Assembly (NCBI RefSeq): GCF_003712195.1 | Contig: NZ_RDSD01000002.1 | Coordinates: 248,001-312,000 of the forward strand | Direction: 5' to 3' | DNA: 64,000 bases | Source of the DNA: Proteiniphilum sp. X52 | GTDB taxonomy: Bacteria; Bacteroidota; Bacteroidia; Bacteroidales; Dysgonomonadaceae | Shown: piece after piece, positions 44,059-55,119 of the stretch | Layout of the letters: every line of letters begins with the position of its first letter | Position numbering within the stretch: the stretch's first letter is position 1 | The notes under the pieces: model-generated | Databases searched by the model: none | What the model saw: the letters and a program-made list of their open reading frames with translations, nothing else | What the model was told of the DNA's origin: nothing | Made by a program: the position numbers and the translations under genes

Positions 44059-44238
44059 CTTTTAGTTTTCTTTTGTTACACTATCAACAGTGCAAAATAG
44101 ATGCCGGGAGGGAATTTATCCCGTTTTGGAGCATGTTTGTGACAAAATGGCCGAAAAACATCAAAAAACAGTTGGATATTGCAAAATGTAAAGACAAAAT
44201 GGCAGAGCCTGGGGGTGGTGATCAATCTTTACGGGAGG

Positions 44239-44352
44239 GTGAACTTTTTCGTTAAGCGAGAACAGAGGAAAAACTTGTTTTTACTATGTCGAGCGTAGAA
44301 AAAGCCTAACTTTAGTGAACTTTTTCGTTAAGCGAGAACAGAGGAAAAACTT
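44239..44352. repeat. Two 38-bp direct repeats with a related middle part
   Basis: The 38 bases starting GTGAACTTTTTCGTTAAGCG are identical at 44239-44276 and 44315-44352, 76 bp apart. The sequence between them (ACTATGTCGAGCG ... CCTAACTTTA) resembles the copy at 27376-27510. Confidence 0.85.
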
Positions 44353-44362
44353 AAACAAAACA

Positions 44363-44392
44363 GGCAGAAGGCCGGAAAACCGGCCCTCTGCC
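44363..44392 (-). terminator. Terminator of the lacZ-type GH2 gene
   Basis: GGCAGA-GGCCGG pairs with CCGGCC-TCTGCC around AAAA, giving a GC-rich stem of about 12 bp. On the minus strand it is followed by a T-rich tail (TGTTTTGTTTAAG). It lies 44 bp after the GH2 stop. Confidence 0.8.
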
Positions 44393-44435
44393 CGTGGAAA
44401 TAGGATCTGAAACCATTTTATGGAACTGAAACCCT

Positions 44436-47843
<3,408 letters not shown>

Positions 47844-47851
47844 TTATTTTT

Positions 47852-47872
47852 TTTATTTCGGTATATGGAACC
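47852..47872 (-). promoter_or_regulatory. Leader motif shared with the gene at 27554
   Basis: On the minus strand this reads GGTTCCATATACCGAAATAA plus one A, identical to 27517-27537, and lies 17 nt before the ATG. The downstream bases up to and past the ATG also nearly match. Confidence 0.6.
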
Positions 47873-47981
47873 TGCCCCGGTCGTTCGAGAACTGTCACGA
47901 TTTTTGGGGAAATAGCGGCAATTCCGTCAACACGGGGCAAGTGGTGCTGATTAATTACGAATCATCTCATTCCTTAAATCA

Positions 47982-48848
47982 TCAACCTTCTATCTTTGAG
48001 AGAAGGTTATCCGCCAGTCGGCTGGCCCCGATACGGAACAGGCTGTTGTGGCACCATTCTTCGCCAAGTGTCTCTTTTATAATGGTATAGTATTTAACCG
48101 CATCTTCTGTGGTGGCAATTCCTCCGGACATCTTCAGGCCGATTTTTCTTCCGGTTTTGGTATGATAGGAGAGAACGGCATGGCACATCACATACGCTGC
48201 TTCAGGGGTGGCGCCGGGATACCCTTTTCCGGTGGATGTCTTCAGAAAGTCGGCGCCGCAATAGAGTGACAAGATGGCGGCATTGTGGATATTCTTCACA
48301 TTTTGTAACGCACCGGTCTCAAGGATCACTTTCAGTGAGGCGTGACGGCAGGCTTCTTTTATTTCGGTAAGTTCTTCACACATCTCTTCATATTCACCAT
48401 CTAAAAATTTTCCCACGTTGATGACTACGTCGATTTCATCCGCTCCGTCTGCCACGGCCAGCGATGTTTCCGCTACTTTGATCTCGCTGAAGGTTTGGGA
48501 TGAGGGAAATCCTCCTGCCACACAAGCAATCTTTACATCGGCAGTCAATGCCTCTTTCACCGTACGGGCAAAATTGGGATACACACAAATGGCCGCGACA
48601 TTGTCCATTTCCGGATTAGAGCCGTCGAATTTGTTAATCTTTTCAGCAAATTTCCAGATGCTCTCATTCGAGTCGGTAGTGTTGAGAGAGGTGAGGTCTA
48701 TACAACTGTACAGTTTTTTGTAAACTCCCGGATTGTTATTTTCGCTGTATTTTTCGGCGATAAGGTCGTTTACTTTTTTCGAAACCTCCTCGTCCGTCAG
48801 TGTGAACGGATGCGTATCGATTGCTTTGCTATATTTGTTTGTCTCCAT
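47982..48848 (-). CDS. deoC: Deoxyribose-phosphate aldolase
   Basis: This is a 288-residue cytoplasmic class I aldolase that splits 2-deoxyribose 5-phosphate into acetaldehyde and glyceraldehyde 3-phosphate in nucleoside salvage. The Schiff-base lysine is Lys203 in CGADFLKTSTGKGYPGATPE, with a second lysine in IGLKMSGGI. Other motifs are ICVYPNFARTVKEAL, VAGGFPSSQT and DEIDVVINVGKFLDG. The protein is longer than E. coli DeoC (259) at its N-terminus, as usual for Bacteroidetes. It is the last gene of the mnmG-side minus-strand series, 39 bp after the MazG-like gene. Confidence 0.96.
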   Translation of the reverse strand: METNKYSKAIDTHPFTLTDEEVSKKVNDLIAEKYSENNNPGVYKKLYSCIDLTSLNTTDSNESIWKFAEKINKFDGSNPEMDNVAAICVYPNFARTVKEALTADVKIACVAGGFPSSQTFSEIKVAETSLAVADGADEIDVVINVGKFLDGEYEEMCEELTEIKEACRHASLKVILETGALQNVKNIHNAAILSLYCGADFLKTSTGKGYPGATPEAAYVMCHAVLSYHTKTGRKIGLKMSGGIATTEDAVKYYTIIKETLGEEWCHNSLFRIGASRLADNLLSKIEG

Positions 48849-48887
48849 CGTTTTTTGTTTTACGCTATTTATATGTCCTCTTGAATG

Positions 48888-49229
48888 TTATTTGTCAGTA
48901 TTATCTTGTAATTTTTTGTTGTTCAGATGTCTGTCAGCATCTCTCCGTGTCTTTTTCCCTATGTTTTTAACTAACGCTTCCTCCAGATCTACTCCGGTTT
49001 GGTTGGCCAGACAGAGTAATACCCAAAGCACATCGGCCATCTCGTCTGCCAGATTTTTCGACAAGTCTGATTTTTTAAATGACTGGTCGCCGTAGGTGCG
49101 TGCCATAATCCGGGCCAGTTCGCCGATTTCTTCGGTGAGGATAGCCATATTGGTCAGCTCACTGAAATAGCGTACACCATAGGTTTTGATCCATTCATCC
49201 ACTTGTTTTTGGGCCTCTTGTATCGTCAT
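48888..49229 (-). CDS. MazG-like nucleotide pyrophosphohydrolase
   Basis: This is a ~113-residue all-alpha NTP pyrophosphatase. I start it at ATG 49229 (MTIQEAQKQVDEWIKTYG); the frame is open 19 codons further (ATG 49286), but that part is polar and unlike the family. The metal-binding helices carry ILTEEIGELARIMARTYG and LADEMADVLWVLLCLANQTG, the ExxE and ExxD pattern of the MazG/iMazG fold. It would hydrolyse non-canonical or excess NTPs. It sits between dtd and deoC, with 135 bp of C-rich DNA between it and dtd. Confidence 0.88.
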   Translation of the reverse strand: MTIQEAQKQVDEWIKTYGVRYFSELTNMAILTEEIGELARIMARTYGDQSFKKSDLSKNLADEMADVLWVLLCLANQTGVDLEEALVKNIGKKTRRDADRHLNNKKLQDNTDK

Positions 49230-49364
49230 CTTGTCTCGTGTCTGTTGCTGGTTACTTTCTGCGATTCGTCCGATTTTTCCGTTCATCCGGTCACTCTGTC
49301 ATCGTCATCCCGTATCCCCGGTCATCCCTCGGTCCCGGTTGCCCTCTCTCCCCGGCCTTTCTAT

Positions 49365-49817
49365 CTATTCCCTGTTCCTGGAATCGATCCAGATGGTTAC
49401 AGGACCGTCATTCACCAATTCCACCTGCATGTCGGCACCAAATTCTCCGGTGGCTACCTGCTTTTTGAGCATATCCGACAAGATGACACAAAATTGTTCA
49501 TAAAGAGGAACCGATATTTCCGGTTTGGCCGCGCGCAGATAGGAAGGGCGATTTCCCTTTTTTGTGCTGGCATGCAGCGTAAATTGAGAAACGACTAATA
49601 TCTCACCGCCGGTTTCGAGCACCGATCGGTTCATAATCCCCTTTTCATCGTCAAATATACGTAAATTTACCGTTTTTTTGCCTAAAAAAACAATATCTTC
49701 TTCGGTATCGGCTTCTTCTATGCCCACAAAAAGCAACAGACCCTCGCCAATACTGCTTGTCTTCTCTCCGCCGATATGGACGGACGCTTTTTTTACCCGT
49801 TGAATAAGTAGTCTCAT
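49365..49817 (-). CDS. dtd: D-aminoacyl-tRNA deacylase
   Basis: This 150-residue cytoplasmic enzyme removes D-amino acids and glycine mischarged on tRNA. The active-site motif SQFTLHASTKKGNRPSY and the cross-subunit Gly-cisPro motif NDGPVTIWIDS are both intact, and the N-terminus MRLLIQRVKKASVHI is typical. The length is the family norm. The gene starts 6 bp after the uvrC stop, so the two are cotranscribed. Confidence 0.96.
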   Translation of the reverse strand: MRLLIQRVKKASVHIGGEKTSSIGEGLLLFVGIEEADTEEDIVFLGKKTVNLRIFDDEKGIMNRSVLETGGEILVVSQFTLHASTKKGNRPSYLRAAKPEISVPLYEQFCVILSDMLKKQVATGEFGADMQVELVNDGPVTIWIDSRNRE

Positions 49818-49823
49818 AATTGG

Positions 49824-51620
49824 TCATTCTCCTCCTCTTATCCACTTCCAAGCGATCTCACCTTTACTCTTTCCGATCACAGAAACGATCTCTTCTTTGG
49901 TTGCCTCTTTAATCCTTTTAATACTTTTGAAATGGATCAGTAATCTCTTTTTTGTTTCGGGGCCGATACCTTTGATCTGGTCCAATTCCGACGTTGTTTG
50001 TGATTTGCTTCTTTTTTGCCGGTGAAAGGAGATTCCAAACCGGTGCGCCTCATCCCGGGCCTGCTGGATAAGCTTTAACGTTTCCGAACTTTTATCGATG
50101 TAGAGTGGGACAGGGTCTTCCGGGAAATAGATTTCCTCCAGACGCTTGGCAATACCGATGATCGCAATTTTTCCGTATAATCCGATTTTCTGAAGCGATT
50201 CCACAGCAGCATGCAATTGCCCCTTACCTCCGTCAATGACAATGAGTTGGGGCAGGGAAGCGCCTTCGTTAAGCAGCCGAGAGTAGCGTCTTTCCACAAT
50301 CTCACGCATCGATGCGAAATCATCGGGCCCTACAACGCTTTTCACATTGTAATGGCGGTAATCTTTTTTCGATGGTTTGGCTTTTTTGAAAACGACACAG
50401 GCTGCCACCGGATTTGTTCCCTGAATATTGGAGTTGTCGAAGCACTCGATATGCCAGGGAATTTCTTTCAATTGCAAATCGTTTTGTACTCCCTTCAGAA
50501 TGCGGGTTGCCCGTTGTTCGGGATTGAGCATCTCCGCCTTTTTAAGTTTATCGATCTTGTATTGCTTCACATTCTTTTCCGACAGGCTGAGGAGTTTTCG
50601 CTTTTCACCTCTTTGAGGAATGGTGAACTCTACTGCCGGCAGTTTCAAGTCCGGCATAAAGGGGACAATGATCTCTTTCATGTCACTGCCGAACCGTTGA
50701 CGCATCTCCACAATCCCCATGCCCAGCAATTCTTCGGGAGATTCATCGAGTTTCTTTTTGTATTCGAATGTATATGCCTGATTCACAGCGCCATTCACCA
50801 CATGCAGGTAGTTGATGTATGCTGAATTTTCAGCTTCTTCCATCGAGAAGACATCCAAGTTATAGTTTATATTGCTTACTACCTGCGATTTCTCCCTGAA
50901 ATTCTGGATCAGCAGCAGTTTTTCCTTTAACCTGTGTGCCTCTTCAAAGCGCAGTTGTTCCGCAAGGGCCTGCATATCTTCATGAATCTGTCTTTCGATA
51001 ATTGCCACATTTCCTTTCAATATCTCAATGATCTCTTCAATATTTTTATTGTAGTCTGCCAGTGATTGCAAAGCCTCACACGGCCCTTCGCATTGCTTGA
51101 TATGATACTGGAGGCATACCTTGAATTTTCCGGCGGCAATATTTTCGGGAGTCAGATTGAGCCGGCATGTGCGTATTTTGTATACGCGCCTGAAAATATC
51201 CAGCAGGGCATTCACCGATTGTACCGACGTATAGGGGCCGAAATATTTGGAGCCATCCTTCACTACATTCCGGGTTTTATAGACCCGGGGGAAATATTCG
51301 TTTTTCACCACGATAAACGGGTAGGATTTGTCATCCTTCAGCATCACGTTATAACGGGGTTTTAGCTGCTTGATCAGGTTGTTTTCCAGTAGAAAAGTAT
51401 CCTCTTCCGAATTGACGACAACATATTTTATCTTCTGAATCTTTCTAACCAGGATGCGCGTTTTCGGATGTTCGTGATGTTTGTTGAAATAGGACGAGAC
51501 CCTTTTTTTCAGATCCTTGGCTTTACCGACATATATCACAGTGCCGTTCTCATCAACGAACTGGTAACAGCCCGGTTGATGCGGAATAACAGCAAGCGTA
51601 TTTTTAATTTCATCGGTCAT
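49824..51620 (-). CDS. uvrC: UvrC excinuclease subunit
   Basis: This 598-residue nuclease makes both cuts in nucleotide excision repair with UvrA and UvrB. The N-terminal GIY-YIG domain has HQPGCYQFVDENGTVIYVGKAKDLKKRVSSYF. The Cys-containing central part reads CLQYHIKQCEGPCEALQSLADYNKN, and the UVR segment is EQLRFEEAHRLKEKLLLIQNF. The RNase H-like C-terminal nuclease begins IECFDNSNIQGTNPVA and includes VIDGGKGQLHAA, and a helix-hairpin-helix pair ends the protein (IKGIGPETKKRLLIHFKS). It lies between apt and dtd in the minus-strand series, with 92 bp to apt. Confidence 0.97.
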   Translation of the reverse strand: MTDEIKNTLAVIPHQPGCYQFVDENGTVIYVGKAKDLKKRVSSYFNKHHEHPKTRILVRKIQKIKYVVVNSEEDTFLLENNLIKQLKPRYNVMLKDDKSYPFIVVKNEYFPRVYKTRNVVKDGSKYFGPYTSVQSVNALLDIFRRVYKIRTCRLNLTPENIAAGKFKVCLQYHIKQCEGPCEALQSLADYNKNIEEIIEILKGNVAIIERQIHEDMQALAEQLRFEEAHRLKEKLLLIQNFREKSQVVSNINYNLDVFSMEEAENSAYINYLHVVNGAVNQAYTFEYKKKLDESPEELLGMGIVEMRQRFGSDMKEIIVPFMPDLKLPAVEFTIPQRGEKRKLLSLSEKNVKQYKIDKLKKAEMLNPEQRATRILKGVQNDLQLKEIPWHIECFDNSNIQGTNPVAACVVFKKAKPSKKDYRHYNVKSVVGPDDFASMREIVERRYSRLLNEGASLPQLIVIDGGKGQLHAAVESLQKIGLYGKIAIIGIAKRLEEIYFPEDPVPLYIDKSSETLKLIQQARDEAHRFGISFHRQKRSKSQTTSELDQIKGIGPETKKRLLIHFKSIKRIKEATKEEIVSVIGKSKGEIAWKWIRGGE

Positions 51621-51712
51621 AAAAGGGTAGGGCTTTGTTTGAGTGGGCCGTGGAGATCACTTGTGAACTGTAATTGATTATCTGTCATTGCTCTCGGAGA
51701 TATCCCGGGCGT

Positions 51713-52237
51713 TTAGAATTTGATAACCGAATTTACTTCCACTTCTTTCGGGAAATGATCTATACCTTTCAATTCTTCCAGCTCTATGAGGAAGTTGATG
51801 TATATCTTTTTCACACCCAGTTTTTTCACGAGATTGTACGCCGCCACCATGGTCCCGCCGGTTGCCAGCAGGTCGTCGTGCAGCAATACCACGTCATCAT
51901 TCGACAACGCATCTTCGTGGATCTGTATTGTGTCTTCCCCGTATTCTTTGGTGTAGGTTTCCTCAATCACCCTATAGGGAAGTTTGCCGGGTTTGCGGAT
52001 AGGTACAAATCCCGCACCTAATCGGATCGCCACGGCAGGGCCCATAAAAAAACCTCTGGACTCAATTCCCACCACCTTGGTGATTCCCCTCTCCTTGTAT
52101 CTTTCATACAGTATGTCCGATAGTTCTTTCAGGTGAGAAGGTGATTGAAACAGGGTGGTAATGTCTCTGAAAAGAACTCCCGGTATTGGGAAGTCCTGGA
52201 TGTTCCTGACTGCTGAAGTAAGTGTTTCGATACTCAT
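51713..52237 (-). CDS. apt: Adenine phosphoribosyltransferase
   Basis: This 174-residue cytoplasmic enzyme makes AMP from adenine and PRPP in purine salvage. Motifs are IQDFPIPGVLFRDITTLFQ near the N-terminus, GIESRGFFMGPAVAIRLGAGFVPIRKPGKLP, and the PRPP-binding loop VVLLHDDLLATGGTMVAAYNLV. The upstream DNA on the minus strand is the 29-bp tandem repeat array, so its promoter must lie within or beyond that array or transcription reads through from mnmG. Confidence 0.96.
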   Translation of the reverse strand: MSIETLTSAVRNIQDFPIPGVLFRDITTLFQSPSHLKELSDILYERYKERGITKVVGIESRGFFMGPAVAIRLGAGFVPIRKPGKLPYRVIEETYTKEYGEDTIQIHEDALSNDDVVLLHDDLLATGGTMVAAYNLVKKLGVKKIYINFLIELEELKGIDHFPKEVEVNSVIKF

Positions 52238-52261
52238 TTTTTGTTTTAAAATTAGTCGTTT

Positions 52262-52434
52262 TGTGTCGCTTTCGCTCCTCGATTTTCAATTGTGTCGCGT
52301 CCGCCCCTGAATGATTATTGCGTCGCGTCCGCTCCTGAATGATTAATTGAGCCGCCTTCGCTCCTCAGCACTCAATTGAGCCGCCTTCGCTCCTCAGCAC
52401 TCAATTGAGTCGCCTTCGCTCCTCGATTTTCAAT
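52262..52434. repeat. Six tandem 29-bp repeats between apt and mnmG
   Basis: Units lie at 52262-52290, 52291-52318 (28 bp), 52319-52347, 52348-52376, 52377-52405 and 52406-52434. The first ~18 bases are conserved (TCGCCTTCGCTCCTC core) and the last ~11 vary: units 4 and 5 are identical, 1 and 6 share GATTTTCAAT, and 2 and 3 share GAATGATTA. One exact copy of unit 6 occurs at 27453-27481. No spacers separate the units. Confidence 0.88.
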
Positions 52435-52512
52435 TTTCTCGATGGCGGAGTATACGCGGGGTTATGCTCCTTTGGCTTGATGAAAGTGGCTTGATAATTT
52501 GTTTTTTTTGGA

Positions 52513-52528
52513 TGTTCCACGTGAAACA
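52513..52528. promoter_or_regulatory. parS-like centromere site
   Basis: TGTTCCACGTGAAACA fits the bacterial chromosomal parS consensus TGTTnCACGTGAAACA at all defined positions. It lies 10 bp after the mnmG stop. ParB binds such sites near the replication origin to direct chromosome segregation. ParB binding in this organism is inferred. Confidence 0.75.
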
Positions 52529-52537
52529 TTTGAGATC

Positions 52538-54412
52538 TCAGCGCCCCAACAACACAAGCAAAACGGAGATGTCGTTGGGTGAGACGCCCGGTATTCTGCT
52601 TGCCTGGGCAATCGTTTCCGGGTTGATTTTCGTCAGTTTTTGTCGTGCTTCCGTGGAGAGCGATTGTATCTCATTATAGTTGAATTTGTCTTTGATGCGG
52701 ATATCCTCCAGACGGGTAATCTTGTCGGCCATGATCCGTTCCCGTTTGATGTAACCATTATACTTTATCTCTATGTCGGCCGACTCTATGATTTCCTCTT
52801 TGCGCTCGTCGATAGTATCCAGCAGTGCTTTGAGAGGAGCGATTTGCTGTGCCATCAACGATAAATCGATGTGCGGCCTTGTCAGCAGGTCGTGCAGTTT
52901 CACTCCATGCTTCAATGGTGCTGTTCCGATATGTTCCAGGAAAGGATTGATCCGGTCTGCCTTGACGGAGAAATTACGGACAAAATCGATGATCTGTGCT
53001 ACTTTTTCTTCTTTGCGCTGGAGTAATCGCAGCCTTTCGTTGGTCGCCAGGCCTATCTCGTGCGCCTTTTTTGTGAGCCTTTCGTCGGCATTGTCCTGAC
53101 GAAGGAGGATGCGGTATTCAGCGCGTGATGTGAACATCCTGTAGGGTTCATCCACCCCTTTGGTGATCAGATCGTCGATCAGAACTCCTATGTAGGCTTC
53201 ATGCCTGCGCAGTACGAAGGGAGATCCTCCGTGGCAATTGATGTGGGCGTTGATGCCGGCAATCAGGCCTTGCCCGGCCGCCTCTTCATACCCTGTGGTG
53301 CCGTTGATCTGTCCCGCAAAAAAGAGGTTTTTTACCGGTTTTGTCTCGAGTGTGGGATGCAATTGCCGCGGGTCGAAAAAGTCATATTCTATGGCGTATC
53401 CCGGACGGAAAATATGCACATTCCGAAAAGCCGGGATGCGTTGTAAAGCCTTCAATTGTGTCTGTAAGGGCAGGGAAGAGGAGAAGCCGTTGAGATAACA
53501 CTCATGGGTTGTTTCGCCTTCCGGTTCGAGAAACAGTTGATGGCTTGTCTTGTCGGAGAAGGTGACGATCTTGGTCTCTATACTGGGACAATAACGGGGT
53601 CCTATACTTTGTATCTGCCCATTGTAGAGAGGTGAGTCGTGAAGTCCTTCCCGTAAGGCGTCATGCACCTCCTCGGAGGTATAGGCTATCCAGCAGCTTT
53701 TTTGTCGAAGTGTCCGTCGCACTTCGGGAAGATAAGAGAATTTATGAAAATCCACATCTCCTTTTTGCTCTTCCAATAGGGAAAAGTCGACCGTTCTGGC
53801 GTCAATACGTACCGGCGTGCCGGTCTTCATCCGGTCGGTGGTGAATCCCAGATCACGCAGCTGTTCCGTTATTCCGACAGAGGCCGGTTCGGAAATGCGG
53901 CCTCCGCCGATCTGTACCTTGCCGATATGGATCAACCCGTTGAGAAAAGTACCGTTGGTAAGTACCACTGCTTTGCAGAAGAACTCCACCCCCATGCCGG
54001 TCTTTACTCCGGCAATGGTTGAATCCCTACAGATAAGTCCGGTCACCATATCCTGCCACATGTCCAGATTAGGCGTATTTTCGATGATATCACGCCATGT
54101 TTCGATGAACTTTATCCGATCGCTTTGTACCCGGGGACTCCACATGGCAGGACCTTTTGAACGATTCAGCATACGGAACTGAATGGCGGTTTTATCGCTC
54201 ACTATCCCAGTCTGTCCGCCCAATGCGTCAATTTCACGCACAATCTGCCCCTTGGCAATACCACCAACGGCGGGATTGCAGCTCATCTGGGCAATCTTGT
54301 TCATATCCATCGTGATCAGCAGTGTCCTGGAGCCCATATTGGCGGCGGCAACAGCCGCTTCGCACCCGGCATGGCCTGCCCCCACAACTATGATATCGTA
54401 ATTGAATGTCAT
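52538..54412 (-). CDS. mnmG: tRNA uridine-5-carboxymethylaminomethyl modification enzyme MnmG
   Basis: This is a ~624-residue FAD protein that works with MnmE to modify the wobble uridine of several tRNAs. ATG 54412 gives MTFNYDIIVVGAGHAGCEAAVAAA, with the FAD-binding GxGxxG in place; the ATG at 54433 lies within the predicted promoter, so it is unlikely. Other motifs are CNPAVGGIAKGQIVREIDALGG, GTFLNGLIHIG, RMKTGTPVRID, FFAGQINGTTGYEEAAGQGL and the C-terminal MnmE-binding helical domain. It lies upstream of apt on the minus strand. In many bacteria mnmG (gidA) sits close to the replication origin, which agrees with the parS-like site beside it. Confidence 0.96.
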   Translation of the reverse strand: MTFNYDIIVVGAGHAGCEAAVAAANMGSRTLLITMDMNKIAQMSCNPAVGGIAKGQIVREIDALGGQTGIVSDKTAIQFRMLNRSKGPAMWSPRVQSDRIKFIETWRDIIENTPNLDMWQDMVTGLICRDSTIAGVKTGMGVEFFCKAVVLTNGTFLNGLIHIGKVQIGGGRISEPASVGITEQLRDLGFTTDRMKTGTPVRIDARTVDFSLLEEQKGDVDFHKFSYLPEVRRTLRQKSCWIAYTSEEVHDALREGLHDSPLYNGQIQSIGPRYCPSIETKIVTFSDKTSHQLFLEPEGETTHECYLNGFSSSLPLQTQLKALQRIPAFRNVHIFRPGYAIEYDFFDPRQLHPTLETKPVKNLFFAGQINGTTGYEEAAGQGLIAGINAHINCHGGSPFVLRRHEAYIGVLIDDLITKGVDEPYRMFTSRAEYRILLRQDNADERLTKKAHEIGLATNERLRLLQRKEEKVAQIIDFVRNFSVKADRINPFLEHIGTAPLKHGVKLHDLLTRPHIDLSLMAQQIAPLKALLDTIDERKEEIIESADIEIKYNGYIKRERIMADKITRLEDIRIKDKFNYNEIQSLSTEARQKLTKINPETIAQASRIPGVSPNDISVLLVLLGR

Positions 54413-54430
54413 TTTTTTATTTTCAGAGAG

Positions 54431-54438
54431 CAAAGATA
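54431..54438 (-). promoter_or_regulatory. -7 element of the mnmG promoter
   Basis: On the minus strand TATCTTTG, followed by C, matches the Bacteroidetes -7 consensus exactly. The predicted start lies near 54424, 12 nt before the chosen ATG. The -33 box is weak. Confidence 0.6.
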
Positions 54439-54652
54439 CTAAAAAAGAAAAAGTTAACTGTCGATGGGATGTTAATTACCGATAAGAATAAGTCAACATG
54501 CTTTGTTTCAGCTGAATATGTGGAGATGCGGGAGATGGTCGCCATATCTCTCCGGAAGGATCGGCAGAGTAGGTCTCACCCGCTATTGATTTCTCTTCCT
54601 GGCAGCGATTGGTTTTTTCCAAGGGTCTTTATATATGGCGGGAATCACAGAG

Positions 54653-55081
54653 TCAATTCCCGCTTTCTTTTCTCAGCTTGAGAGCTCTTTCTTCAGCCTC
54701 TTTCATCTGTTTGCTTTCGGAATCCGATTTATCGTTGAGGCCGCATAGATGAAGCACACCGTGGATAATGACTCGGTATAACTCCTCCTCGAAATCAGTG
54801 TGATATTGAATTGAATTTGACAATACCGTATCGATACTGATAAAGATATCTCCCGACATACGTTCACCTTCGGAATAATCGAATGTGATGATATCGGTAT
54901 AAAAATCATGTTGCAGGTATTGGCGGTTAATTTCCAGAATTTTTTCATCGGTGCAAAAAAGATAGGAAATATCGCCGGCCTGTTTTCCGTAATTTTTCAC
55001 GACGTTTTTTATCCAGTTGGCAGTCTCCCGTTTTTTGATCTTCGGGAAATCTATGTTTTCAGCGTAGAAAGTAATTGCCAT
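54653..55081 (-). CDS. ybeY: Endoribonuclease YbeY (rRNA maturation)
   Basis: This 142-residue metal-dependent RNase takes part in 16S rRNA 3'-end processing. The family core is clear: LFCTDEKILEINRQYLQHDFYTDIITFDY and GDIFIS, then the metal motif IIHGVLHLCGLND. The first two histidines are present, but the third ligand position, usually His in GxDH, reads Leu-Asn-Asp here. Bacteroidetes homologues I recall have a similar change, so this may be normal for the phylum. It lies 220 bp from the mnmG promoter and 38 bp after spmAB. Confidence 0.93.
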   Translation of the reverse strand: MAITFYAENIDFPKIKKRETANWIKNVVKNYGKQAGDISYLFCTDEKILEINRQYLQHDFYTDIITFDYSEGERMSGDIFISIDTVLSNSIQYHTDFEEELYRVIIHGVLHLCGLNDKSDSESKQMKEAEERALKLRKESGN

Positions 55082-55119
55082 TTTATTAACATTTATTTGC
55101 TTGGAGAATCCCCTGTTTA

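Larger units (their letters stand above)
44046..44435. other. 390-bp intergenic region with direct repeats and a terminator
   Basis: No gene is supported. The right part holds the hsp20 start signals, the centre two identical 38-bp direct repeats (44239-44276 and 44315-44352), and the left end of the lacZ-type gene's 3' flank carries its terminator (44363-44392). Confidence 0.7.

Noticed and set aside
44103-44127. Terminator formed by CGGGA/TCCCG followed by TTTT.
   Set aside because: The stem is only 5 bp and on the strand away from both flanking genes.
49834-49847. DnaA box (TTATCCACT) suggesting oriC.
   Set aside because: It matches 8 of 9 positions, stands alone inside uvrC coding sequence and has no neighbouring boxes or AT-rich unwinding region.
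52262-52434. CRISPR array (29-bp period).
   Set aside because: Units are directly adjacent without unique spacers, tails are shared between units, and no cas gene is present.
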